Positions 34,817-46,303 of a DNA stretch of 64,000 bases are shown one piece after another. The notes beneath the pieces are model-generated. The model worked only from the letters and a program-made list of their open reading frames with translations. It was not told the origin of the DNA and searched no databases. Source of the stretch: Onthophagus taurus (Eukaryota; Arthropoda; Insecta; Coleoptera; Scarabaeidae); NCBI RefSeq assembly GCF_036711975.1, contig NC_091966.1, positions 36,401,501 to 36,465,500 of the forward strand, given 5' to 3'. The position numbers and the translations under genes were made by a program. The stretch's first letter is position 1. Each line of letters opens with the position of its first letter.

Positions 34817-35790
34817 CAGTTAGTCCCAAAAATCATCATCAACGGTTTTTGCACGATTTCTAAAATAAGATTGTAAAAAAAGCTTTTTTTTAATAGTAAT
34901 AATTATTCAGTTTAAACAGATTTATATGTAAAAAAACTCTTAAACCCAAGAAAATAGCAAAATAAATTAATCATTCTTCAAAATTGTTCCATTGCAACCT
35001 CACAAAAGTAATCGTACAGTTCCAAATGTTGCAATAAACGATGAAATCTGCATTCGCTTTTAGTACATCTTTCAATCCTCCCGGCATTGATTGCACAAGC
35101 TTTTCAGTATAAGAAATCGGAATTTTTCTCCATTCTGCTTGCAATGCAACTTTTAACGATTCCTTACTACCAATGTTGTGTTTTGTAATTGCTATTTCTA
35201 AATAATCCTACACGTGTTCTATGGGGTTAATATCTGGTGACTGTGGTGGAGAATGCAGCTGCTTAGGCACATTATATAAAAGCCATTCGTGAACTACATG
35301 CGCTATATGTTTTGGTCTTGATCCTGTTAGAAGATCCAACTATTTCCAAGGTCCAATTGTATAGCATTTTGTTTTAAATTGGCCTTTAAAATATTTAAAT
35401 ATTACCATTTGTCCATTATATTATCATAAGGCTTAACTGTTGGTAGAAGATTTTTTTTTAATAAGCGCTGTGCCGTCTTTTCTCCAAATTTTATCCCTAC
35501 CATCACATTCAAAAATGTTCTATTTTGACTCACCTGTAAACATCACCCTTTTCCAAAAATCCATATCCTTCATTTCTTTGTGCATTTATGCAAATTCAAT
35601 ACGTTTCTTTCTATTCACATCGCTAATGTAGTGTTTCTTTAAAAGTACTCTAGTTTCTGCACTTACAGTTTTATTAACTTGATTTTGAAAGCTTGCTGCT
35701 ATTTTTGGGGCACGTGTCCGAGGATTTGCGATAATTTCTTCTCTAATGCTTCGCTTATCTCGGGGAGTTAGTAATTTTGAACGGCACCGA
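34817..35790 (-). mobile_element. Tc1-like transposon relic
   Basis: The left end is CAGTTAGTCCCAAAAATCAT after TA. On the minus strand, the N-terminal HTH reads LTPRDKRSIREEII, then TRAPKIAASFQNQVNK, then RNEGYGFLEKGDV, and finally WLLYNVPKQLHSPPQSPDI followed by NPIEH, the block before the third catalytic residue. Numerous stops and frameshifts. The right end is replaced by non-LTR sequence near 35780. The same left-end family reappears at 53822. Confidence 0.82.
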
Positions 35791-36660
35791 GTTCCAAACC
35801 TTAAGTGGGATTCCCTCGTTACTCATTCGGTGTAGATGTCCATAATACCATTTTAGTTGCTTTAGTTGCCATACAATAGGCAAACGAAAACTGTAGGTAG
35901 AGAGGGTACAGGGACTTAAAGGCTGATTGTATGAAATGTTGCAGATGCTGTGAAAGAAATAAATGGCACTTGAGTTTAAGGAGTTGGTTGAGTTTAGTAG
36001 ATATCATGGGAATAACAGAAACTATAAACTACCGAAAGGAAACGTACTAATATTAAGTGGAAAAAGGCAAGGAACAAAAGCAATGACAAAGAGGTGACCA
36101 ATTTGTAGTATTTAAGGCCAGCGAACAATACAAACAGAAGACAGTAATAAATAAATCATGCGATCAAAATGTATAACTAGAGAGTTATAGAAACAGTAGA
36201 AAAATTCGAGCGAGAAATGCATAGGAAAGTGGAGATTAACAAAATTTATCTGGAATGTGGAAACATAGAGGATAAGTGGGAATACTTAAAATATGGGATA
36301 TTGTGTACGGCAGATGTGTGGAATAAATAGGAAGAATGATAATAGAAAGTAGACATGGAGGCCAGAAGAGATAAAAACGACAACTGCTGCAAAAATTAAC
36401 AATAAGAAACATTTGGAGAGAAAATAGAAGAGTTGCGTAGAAAACCAGAAACTATTCTATCGAATATTAAAATCTTTAAGAGCAGAAAAGAGACAAAATG
36501 TACAAAGTATTGAATAATGGAATCGCGAAGTATTGTATTAATATGAAAGTATTGGAGAAAAGATAGAGAAAAAGCGTGAGAGATGAAGAAGAAGTTTTGA
36601 AGATAGTTTTGTTTCATCATCCATTTTAAGGGGTGGATTTGGAATATGAACAAAACCGGC
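35779..36660. repeat. Dispersed non-LTR-derived repeat, copy A
   Basis: 35779-35880 (minus) reads QLKWYYGHLHRM followed by NEGIPLKVWN, a C-terminal tail typical of non-LTR ORF2. 35880-36660 is a purine-rich plus-strand segment repeated at 40170-41130, ending with the same word GGGGTGGATTTGGAATATGA. Frames are broken. Confidence 0.7.
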
Positions 36661-36770
36661 TTGGTGCTATTTTTGGGGCACGTGTCCCAGGATTTACGAT
36701 AACTTCTTCTCTAATGCTTCGTTTATCTCGGGGAGTTAGCAATTTTGGACGGTACATGGTACCACATACC
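36661..36770 (-). pseudogene. Tc1 transposase N-terminal fragment, second copy
   Basis: About 100 bases repeat the HTH region of the relic at 35690-35780 (minus-strand LTPRDKRSIREEV-like text). It is joined directly to the end of repeat copy A, mirroring the arrangement at 35.7 kb. Confidence 0.7.
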
Positions 36771-36936
36771 AATTCGGGTATTCCCTTCCTCTCTCAATCT
36801 TATTCAACAACATCGAAACAGCACACTTACAAAATAAACGCACAGCAGCAGTCTTCCTGGGCATCAACTTCATGGCTTTTGACAGCGTTTGACATAAGCG
36901 AATTTAATTTATTTACCTCTTTTATTTCTTCGTGCT

Positions 36937-37880
36937 GGCACCCAGTTCCAAACCTTAAGTGGGATTCCTTCCTTACTCATTCGGCGTAGATGTCCATACC
37001 ATTTTAGTTGCTTTTCATTTATTATTGAGTTTTGTGCCGTCTTCGTCTTATTTCCTCATTTTCAACTCGGTCCAGCATGGTTATGCCGCAGGATCTTCTC
37101 CAAAACATTATGTCTACTGTTAGCAGTCTTCGAGTTGTGTCTTTGTCTCTCACCCACACGTCATTAATGGTTCTATAATAGTCCTAAAAATATTTTTCTT
37201 TGTTTGTATCGTTATGTTATTATTCCACAGAATTGAATGCATTGCCTTTATCGCTTTATTCCTCATTACAACTTTATTGTCCTTTCCGTCTTCGATTATA
37301 ACTATCCCATTGGACTACATATTTTATTGTGCCAAAGTTGCCATGTTTTATCCTCCACTTTCCATATATTGGATCTTATCTTTGCTCATTTCCAAGCCCC
37401 ATTTATTGTATTCTTCGTTTATTTAACATATACCTCATATCCTCTTCGTCTTGTGTGTATGTTGTGGCTGTCTCCTACCCATATTCTCATCGGGTTGCAT
37501 TTCGTTTTCCAATGTTTTAGGGTTGAGTGGATATAGATCTTGAATATTGTGGGAGAGAGGCAGCATCTCTTTTTGACACCTTTTGTAGGAGAGAAAGCAC
37601 CAGTTGTGAGTTTTCCTACCTGAACCTCTGTCACCTTATAACGCTTTCACAGCATGAATGTAGTTCTGTTGATGCCTGCATCTGTCAGGGCAATCCATAA
37701 TTTCTGAAGCAGGACCATATCGAACGCTTTTCTCAGATCTATATATGCAATATGTATTTCCCTTCCTTTTGGCAGCATCTTCTCAACTAGGTGTCTAAGC
37801 ATGAATAAATTATCTACGCAAGATCTTCCAGGTAGCTTCTTCTGCAGGTCTAGCACTTCGCTCCTTTTCCTCCTTAATTG
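36937..37880 (-). pseudogene. Non-LTR retrotransposon, RT fragment
   Basis: Minus strand: LPGRSCVDNLFMLRHLVEK, then HIAYIDLRKAFDMV (first catalytic Asp) at 37856-37647, GVKKRCCLSPTIFKIYIHS and LKHWKTKCNPMRI at 37570-37480, and the C-terminal LKWYGHLRRM-like tail near 36990. Stops and a corrupted YADD region. The text around GCCLSPT identifies an RT clade different from the Jockey-like ones elsewhere in the window. Confidence 0.8.
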
Positions 37881-38044
37881 CCCTTTCTATCCTAGTTTTC
37901 AGAAAAATTAAAAATAATGTGTATCTATTAATTATAAATAATTTGTAACAATGTTATACAGTGGAAAGACCTATAAAAGTAGGTCCATAGCAGAGTAAAG
38001 ACATACTATCTCTTCCTATAGTTAAAAAAAGAATAAAAAGTATC

Positions 38045-39356
38045 GAAAAAATCACAACTTTTATTTGAAATACGTTAGTTTTACAAACAAAATTTGTACA
38101 TTCACTTACAGTACAATGTAAGTTACAAAATTACAAAATATTAATCTAAGCTAATTGTTAAGGGCAATTATTAAACTGTTACAAGTACAATACACATTTC
38201 TTTCCTAAAAACTAAATTATTATTTATTCTAAATGTAAAAAATCTGTTGTGCCGAATTAACAAGAAAAAAAAATTAAAAATAAAACAAATAAACGTAAAT
38301 AATAATTAAAACGAAAACCACTACTTATTGTTAGTTCGAATACATTATTACACGATAAACGGCGAACACAAACGGGTCTCGTTAAATTAGCACAAGAGAT
38401 TTTTGTGATTTTCTTAGATTAGTACGCACTGTAGACTAAGAAATAAAATAAGAACGAAAAAGCAAATTGTCAGTCCCTTTGTTTAAATTGTTTCGTAAGA
38501 AACGACGTTCGCAATTAAAACAACCTCAAGAAGAATGAATATAAAATTTTGGCGTGGTCCCACTATATTTAGATCGAGAAACAAATAAAATGTTAATATA
38601 AATCGGAAAAGAAACCTTACATTGAGCAAAGGCACATTACAATAATCTATCCAAATCCGTGTGGTTTTTACGAAACTTCCGATACAAGGAAAAATACTAT
38701 AAAAACCAAAAAAATAACGAGGATTTTTCCTACTGAAATACTGGTTAGGTGACCGTTAGTTAATATTAACACATACATTGCCACTTAAATCCACATTTTC
38801 TTTTACAAATACAAAAAAAGTATTTACAACACATTTGTTACTAACTAACTTTTAATCTTTTAATCATTTTGTTTTCATTTCTTTTTTTCTTTAGTTTAAA
38901 TAAATATATAAGCTACACAAAACGATCATGCACAGAGTTAAAGTCAACGATATGCACGACCTTAAAGTGAAAATTTACTGTAACGTTGTTTTAATTAGCC
39001 TACAAATCTTCGACATTTACACTTTATCAATTATTATATCAAAGGGCAGGAAAATAATATATACATGTCCGTTTATCACCATTTCTACACAGCATTGATA
39101 GTTCATCTCTTCATATATATATTTTTTTAAGTAAAATCAATTTTTCCGCTAATAATTTCGCGAATGGAAGAAAATTATTAGAAATACACAAATAAACTAA
39201 GAAGTTAATGTTACATTATTAAAGAAAATCCACAACTATATCAAACTGCACTCGAATTTAATCGTTTTTTGGAAAAACCATCAAAATTTTTCGAATAAGT
39301 AGTTCAGCCCGTGCAGAAAAAACACTCGTCTTTCAGTCCTTTTTTTTCAGCACTTT
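38045..39356 (-). other. jumu: jumu 3' UTR
   Basis: About 1.3 kb of AT-rich, repeat-poor sequence between the jumu stop codon and a poly(A) signal. No coding frame. Its freedom from transposon debris, in a region otherwise full of it, supports a transcribed untranslated region. Confidence 0.6.
38060..38065 (-). terminator. Candidate poly(A) signal of jumu
   Basis: AATAAA on the minus strand at the end of the 1.3-kb downstream segment, next to retrotransposon relics. Confidence 0.5.
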
Positions 39357-42300
39357 TTAGATAACGTACGCCGCCCGTTTTCGTTTTATACTAACCGTCC
39401 TACCATATTCAAGCAGTTCTTTTTGCGCTAACGCCATTTGAACGCGTAAATATTCTTCTTCATCTGCTACTTCTACACCTTCATACAATGAATCAGCTAC
39501 CTAAATAATTAAATAAAAATTAATTAAAAAAATATTTCAAATCGGTATTTATGTCTTAAATGATTTTGGTTTTAATAACAAAGAAATTTATCGACATAGA
39601 ATATGTTGCAGAACTCGATTCAAATGCGACGAAAACTTTCGATGTGCATTTATGTCTACACTTTCAAGAGTCTTATTTGTGTATTGAAATAACATAAATT
39701 TCTTTTTTGCACTTTGAGGATGATATTTAGAAGTATTCTGCTTTACCGGTTTCGATATTTATGCATCATCATCAGGAGAACGTCTTAAATTTAGAAAGAT
39801 GAACACTTTGGTCGCCTATAATGAGGGAAGGAACTAGAATTAACTAATGAAAAATATGCCTATCTTGCAACGGTTTTCTTTGGTTATAAATTTGCAACAC
39901 AGTGATATAAAGGATTTAAATTGCATTTTTAACACTGCAGTAGGCAAATGTAATCTAAGAGCTAACTCAGACAGTATTCCTGATAGTTAAGACTCGTTAA
40001 GTCTTTTTCATCACTAGTAGCTTCATGATCTACATAGGAGATCCTTTCAATTTTGTTTGTATCATCTCTAGTGTTATGCAAATTTGTGGATAAACCATTA
40101 ATGACATCCAGCAAGAGTTATTTCAGCAGTAAATTCGTTTTGCAACACCAAAAGGAGACACCATAGATGAGCGAGTCCAAAAAGTAAGTAATACATTATG
40201 GAACTATGTAGAAAAACAAGATATGAGTAAGGTTAACGACAGCGGCATCGAAAAGGACATGACAATGATGCACAGAAATTGGGAAGCTGGTTGCATGGAA
40301 TGTGCAGATGCTGTGAATGAAAGAAATGGCACTTGAATTTAAGGAATTGGAAGATGATATTGAAGGCATAACAGAAACTATAAACTATTGAAAGGAAACG
40401 TAGAGGTGACCAATTTGTAGTATTTAAGACCAGAGAATAAAGACAACAATGCAAACGCAAGAGCACATACAGAAACAGAAATAAATCATATGATCAAAAT
40501 GTATAACTTGAGAGATATAGAAACAATAGAAGAATTCGAGCGGAAATGGATAGGAATGTGGAGATTAACAAAATTTATATGGGATGTGAAAACATAGAGG
40601 ATAACATAGGGAATGCTTAAAATATGTGATATTGAGTATGGCAGATGTGTGTGGAATAAATTGGAAGAATGATAATAGAAAGTATAAATGGAGGCCCGAA
40701 GAAATAAAAAAGCATGTGATGATAAAAGAAGGAGGTATGGAGGAGCTATGATTCCTAACTAATCATAAAATAATATGGTATGAAGGAAAGTTACAACAAT
40801 TACAAAAGAGAAAGGAAGAAGGTAAAGGAAACGACAACTGCTGCTAAAAATGAACAATAAAAAACATTTGGAGAGAAAATAGAAGAGTTGCGCAGAAAAC
40901 CAGAAACTGTTCTATCGAATATTGAAATCCTTAAAAACAGAAAAGAGACAAAATAATCTAATCACGAAGTATTGTATTAATATGAAAGTATTGGAGAAAA
41001 TGATAGAGAAAAAGCTTGAGAGATGAAGTAACCATGTGAATGACCATGTATTTACCAAATGTGTTTATCCAGATTTAATTTTGTTTCGGAATCCATTTTA
41101 AGGGGTGGATTTGGAATATGAACAAAACCAACTTCTTAAGGGTACCAACAAACATTATAAAAGGAATTCGTTGCGAGGCATAATTCGCAGCTTAAAAACG
41201 AGCAACCATACTCACTATGACTCCAGTCAATTCCGAAGTCAACACCTCTTTTTCTTTTCTTGTATGTTTTTTCTGTTTCCACGTTTCTGGAAAATTAATT
41301 ATTAAATAAATATAAGTAAATAAAAGCCGAATTTGTAAATTATGTAGAATTCTTTATCAAAAAAAACGAAGAGAACCTCTAGACAATCATGCTTTTCATC
41401 TTTCCATAAAGACATTGGATTTGGCTGTCAAAAATGAAATCATTTTACTAATTTCCGTTACTGTGCAGCCATCGCTTGCAACATTTTGTGTACATTTATG
41501 GTCCCGTAACAGCTTACCATAAATTATAATGCTGGTAAAGGCCTGAATACCCAACACAATGCAACCTCAATCTTATCCAGACTGCATTGGCACCACGAAA
41601 CTTCAAATTCAATTATTATTGTGGATCAACACTTGTGCAAGTCAATGGCAAGAATCAAACAACTTTGAAAGAACTATACAGCACTGTATAGTCTAGAAAT
41701 CTAGAAATCCAAAATGTCCCTCCACATTACACCAGAAATAATAAAAGCGTGATATTTCGAAGATGCCCAAAATAAACGAGCAGCAGCAACCTAAATAAAG
41801 TACAAGATAAGCCCTCTTCGAACTAAGATATTGACTTTTACCTCATATATGTATATGAAACTGAAGCCTCACCTTGAACTGTACCAAATCAGTTCCATTG
41901 AAATCAGATTTTGCTTAATAGTAAATGATTTTATAAAAATTTAAAAATCTCTTTTTCACCAGAACACAATTAACAAAAATTTTGAGATAGCAAGAAGTTG
42001 ACACAAAGCACAGCTCAAAAAATTATGGACTTGTGGGATTGAGATACACCAGAAGCAACGAAGTTATTCAAAAACTTACCAGAGAACCTCAAGAGCAATT
42101 CAGGACTCAACAAGTCATTGTAAGCTTATCGTAACGATGCATAAAACGAGTGTTTGAGGATCTGGAACTCACTAGAGACGCGCATATCAAAAATCAGACA
42201 TATTTCACCAGATTTGGTTTCATAATTTGAAGCAATCCAATCAGAAAAGATGGTTCAATTGAAGCTATGCTCCAATCTTTTGTCGGTAAGCAGTTATGAA

Positions 42301-43895
42301 TATCTCCATTCCATGAATCCCCGATAGCGTTCAAATTTTTTTTCTAATCAGGTAGGGTAGAGCGTTTTTATAGATAAAAGGTTCGTGTTGAAGTTATCAA
42401 CATTAAATGAGTGGTGAAATAATGCAATGGCACTAATAACAAAATTCAAGCCTGGTTAAAGAGTGAATACTTGTTTCCACTCTAAGAAGTACCTTATCAT
42501 AAAACTGAATCTGATCTTGAGAACGACAAAGAAGTTGTTAAAGATCAAACGGCCTTAATTAAAAAAAATTTTTTTTTAATTCAATGATAAATTTCTGTCG
42601 ATGAATTACTTAGTTATCAAATAACAAATTTATCTTTGTATGTTATTATTTGTTTATCACTATTTATATTTATACTTTACCTCAACATCATAATCTTCAC
42701 CCATATCTTCTTCTTCAACAATTTCCTCCTTAGTACTAACAACATCGACGACATCTTCGATAGTTTGTTCCATTTCAGCTTCAGAATCGGATCCTTCCTC
42801 ACTTTCAGCGCTACCGCAAGAATCCCCGAAGTTATCGGCTTCATCATATGTACAGGAAAATTTTAAGTCCCCCCTTTCTAAAGCTTCTAAATTATCCGGA
42901 TAAATCATAGCCTTTCTGATCGCTGATGGGTCTTTTCTCGACCACTTTTGTACTTCTTCGTCCATTTTACTAATTTTCGTAGGATTCATAGCCCATAAAC
43001 AGCCTTTTCTTTGTGAGCCGTTTATCGTGGGTTTTTCGATTTTTTCGAAACATTTATTCAATGAGAGATTATGTCGTACGGAGTTTTTCCAACCCGTCGG
43101 CGCAGTCTTGAAATACGGAAAATGTTTGCACATAAAATTGTATATTTCAGATACTGGTAAACTTCCCGTTCGACTATTTTTTAATGCCATAGCTATTAAA
43201 CAACTATAACTATAAGCAGGTTTCGGGTACGAACGTAATTCGTCATCGTAAACACGATGATTGTTGTTATTATTTTGTTTTCTTTGATGAGTTATTGTTC
43301 TTACATTAGTTATGTGATTGATATGAGTTACCGTAACCGGTGGTGACATTTGTCTTTGTATAGTATTTTTAAAAGTTAATAACGGTTTTGTGACCGTTTT
43401 AATAATCGGTATGGATTTGATCACCGGCTTCTTCTCCTCAATGTCGTTCAAATTTTTCATTAAATCTTTCTTTACAGTAAATCGACTATTTGTAATTGGC
43501 GAAGCCGTTGATTCTACAGGTTTCATGGAAGCCAATTTAATATTCGCCGGCGAAAATGTTAAATGACTCTCTTTCGGCTGCGGGCTCGGCGATCGAATAC
43601 TTTGCGAGAGTGAAATGATTGGCATTACAGCGTTCGGATTTACCATTGGCAGATCGGTGTCCGCTCCAGTTCCGATGCCGATACTTGACGTCGAATGGTT
43701 CGAATTATTACAAAACCATCGAATATCGCTATGATCATCCAATTCTAAGGGGGGCAAATCGGAGAAATTGAATCCGGAAAGATCATTATGGCCGCCTACT
43801 AACGAGTCTATTTCAGTTTTTATATCAATGTCTAACATTTCTTGCAAGGAAAGTGAATCGGTCATACTGAAGTACATGTCCATTGCTGCGGACAT
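39357..43895 (-). CDS. jumu: FoxN1/4 forkhead transcription factor (jumeau type)
   Basis: Two coding exons are certain: 42681-43895 (exon begins at 43907) and 39357-39500, joined in phase 0 at [14 protein letters not shown], giving 452 residues from the ATG at 43895. The forkhead domain spans about residues 224-315: [37 protein letters not shown], recognition helix [13 protein letters not shown], then [11 protein letters not shown] and [18 protein letters not shown]. These are diagnostic of FoxN1/4, not FoxN2/3. The N terminus is Ser/Thr/Asn-rich. After the domain comes a long acidic stretch (residues ~351-400), then a basic tail with SIKRKRAAY. Drosophila jumeau acts in chromatin organisation, neural and cardiac progenitors and immunity. 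The exon starts with 12 in-frame bases before the ATG, so the protein may begin in the exon at 52762-52821. The last intron contains a retroelement repeat. Confidence 0.93.
39501..40165. other. jumu last intron, 3' flank of repeat B
   Basis: Contains the text ACCGGTTTCGATATTTATGC followed by CATCATCATCAGGAGAACG at 39747-39783, which looks like the tail of a retroelement but could not be assigned. Confidence 0.35.
40170..41130. repeat. Dispersed non-LTR-derived repeat, copy B (in jumu intron)
   Basis: Shares the same order of words with copy A at 35.88-36.66 kb, including ATGTGCAGATGCTGTGAA-like, GGAGAAAATAGAAGAGTTGC, AGAAACTATTCTATCGAATA (with changes) and the common end near 41100-41127. 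Purine-rich, coding direction probably plus, frames broken. Confidence 0.75.
41135..42680. other. jumu last intron, remaining part
   Basis: No family-supported coding sequence or repeat recognised. The composition is that of decayed insertions. Confidence 0.4.
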
Positions 43896-44329
43896 TTTCT
43901 CAACATCCTATAAAGAAAATAATATTAATTCAAAAATACATATATTATTATTTTTAACAACTTGTACTTAAAATTTTAATATAATTTCAGAGTGGGTCTA
44001 ATAATTATTTTAAGTATTAAATGTCAGAGAGTTTAATCGAGTTCTACCTATACATTATTTTAATAGTTTAAAATAATTACACAGTCATTAAAAACAATTT
44101 TTATTATAATCAGGTTTGGTTGTCAAGACTGACAAATATTTTGACATTTATGTCTGCGTTGGCAAAATTCAGTGAATTTAAGTTTATTTGATACAGTTAT
44201 ACATCATGGACTATTAGAAACAGAAAATCAGCAACATCATTGCTGAAATTATCAGCCTCATTCTTCTTCAGCAGGTTACAAAGACAATACAAAGAAATCA
44301 GCAACGTCGATTAGGAGCATATTTTGTTG

Positions 44330-45650
44330 AGCTCGGAGTTTTTGAGCAAAATAATTTTTGCAGATGAGTGAATGCTTGATCCTTGCATGATAGAGATTTA
44401 ACGTAGACTCCCTACAGACATAATAGATCTAAATCAGAAGTTTTATTGCAGACTTCAGACTTGATACAATTTTAATAAACATTGTATTAAAATTTTATAA
44501 AATCTTGGTGACTCGCAATGCATAAAATTGCGAGATGTAAATCAAGCGTAGTATCGGCAGCGTGATGGTTTGAAGATTATCGTCGGAGTCAAAAGGTCAG
44601 TATTTAGCGAGGGAAGTAAGTCTGAATTATTAGAAGCATGATAAAAACTTTATGCAGAGATGATGTAAAGTTTCTACGAAGTTGTCTCGATGTAGATTTG
44701 ATGGAGCCTTTATGCAGAGTTGTCTCGATATAGGCATGATAGAGGTTGATGCTGATTTAATAAGGACTGCAGGAAAGTTTCCTTAAATCTAGAAGAAATC
44801 TTGATGCATTGCTATATGTAGATTTGATGCATACCTGTTAGAGACATAATGCAATCTTGATGAAGACGTTTTACTGTACAGACTTGACTTGATACTAACA
44901 GTGAGAGATAAATGCAAAGATAATGTAGGCTTTATACGGAGCTGTTTCAATGCGGACTTGTTCCAGGCAAGATAGATATTTAAAGTAGACTCGCTGCCGG
45001 CTCAATGAATCTAAATCAGAAGTTTTATTGCAATCCTTGATGTTGTTTTAACAACGACTTAATGCATTGCTTGATGTGGATTTGATGAAGACCTGATAGA
45101 GATATGATACATTCTTGATGGAGACTTTTTCTATAATAATATCATAGTAGAAATTTAGAGTAGAGTCGATGTACACTCAATGGATCTAATTCAGAAGTTT
45201 TGTTGCAGACTTCAAAGACTTGATGCTGATTTAATACAGGCTACATGGAAATTTCATAAAATCTTGGAAGTCTTGTTACATTATTAGATGTAAGTTTGAT
45301 GCAGACCTGATAGGGATGGATATGATGGAGTCTTTTTACTATATAGATTTGACTTGATAGAATCACAGTGAGGACTTGATGCAGAAATAATGTAGACCTT
45401 ATACGGAGCTGTTTAAATGGGGACTTGATTCAGGTATGATAGAGATTTGGTAGGGTCATTGTAGGCTTTATGTATCTATATCAGAAACTTTATTGCAGAC
45501 TTCAAAGACTTGATGCTGATTTAACAAGGACTGCATGGAGATTTTCCTATATCGTCAAGAAATCTTAATGGATTGTTTGATGGAGGACATAATGCAATCT
45601 TGATGGAGACTTTTTACTGTACAGACTTGTATTTTAATGCAATATTAAGA
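44330..45650. repeat. Degenerate complex tandem array (GACTTGATGCAGA-type)
   Basis: Phrases recur in order. 'ATCTAAATCAGAAGTTTTAT' appears at about 44428, 45007, 45184 and 45475 with changes. 'GACTTCAAAGACTTGATGCTGATTTAA' variants follow three of them. 'TACGGAGCTGTTT' appears at 44936 and 45409. 'AATCTTGATGGAGAC' appears several times. The fine grain is a roughly 20-base word with GATG. Higher-order units are irregular. It lies in the inferred first intron of jumu. Confidence 0.75.
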
Positions 45651-46303
45651 GCCCAAGTAGAAATTTAGTATTATTTCGACTTTATTTATTCAAATTATTT
45701 GTTTTCTTTCTATTTGGAAAAGATTCAGAATCTTATCTTTATTGGCAGGTACATTTGTAATTCTGTTGTACTACACATCGTTTGAACATTGAAAATTGGA
45801 TTCCAATTCCAAACCCACTCAACCTAACTGGTACAAATAGATTTCTTAGGTAACCTTAAATAAGTATCCAAGACCACAAGCGACATCGTCAACATTTAGG
45901 GCTGACAATATAAATGTGTGCCTGGTTAAGGCTTCGTTGCAATATGTGTAGATCAGTTTTGATGACTTGATATGTTGTCCAGTAAATAACTCTTGGTAGG
46001 TATCGTGTAGATAATAAGTGTTAGCTTGATAAGGTAATAAAATGCGGCAGGTGACCTTTGCTTAATCAAACTAAATCGTATAGTTCCTGTTTGCATGATT
46101 CGCCGAGGTTTCTTGCGATCGAAGTGCAGCAATATGAACTAATAAGGTTAAGTTGATGCAGTATTAATTTCAGCGCCACGCGCGGAAGGAACCTCGACTA
46201 AATTTAGTTGATTTCAAATTCTCTCTTTTTAATAATAATATATTGTGGGTGTTAATAAATACTCACATTTACGTTATTTCTTTTAACATTTATTAACATA
46301 ATA

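Noticed and set aside
39735-39785. Penelope-like retroelement tail (ACCGGTTTCGATATTTATGC... with CATCATCATCAGG)
   Set aside because: A familiar-looking word but with no reverse transcriptase nearby to confirm it; left as unassigned.
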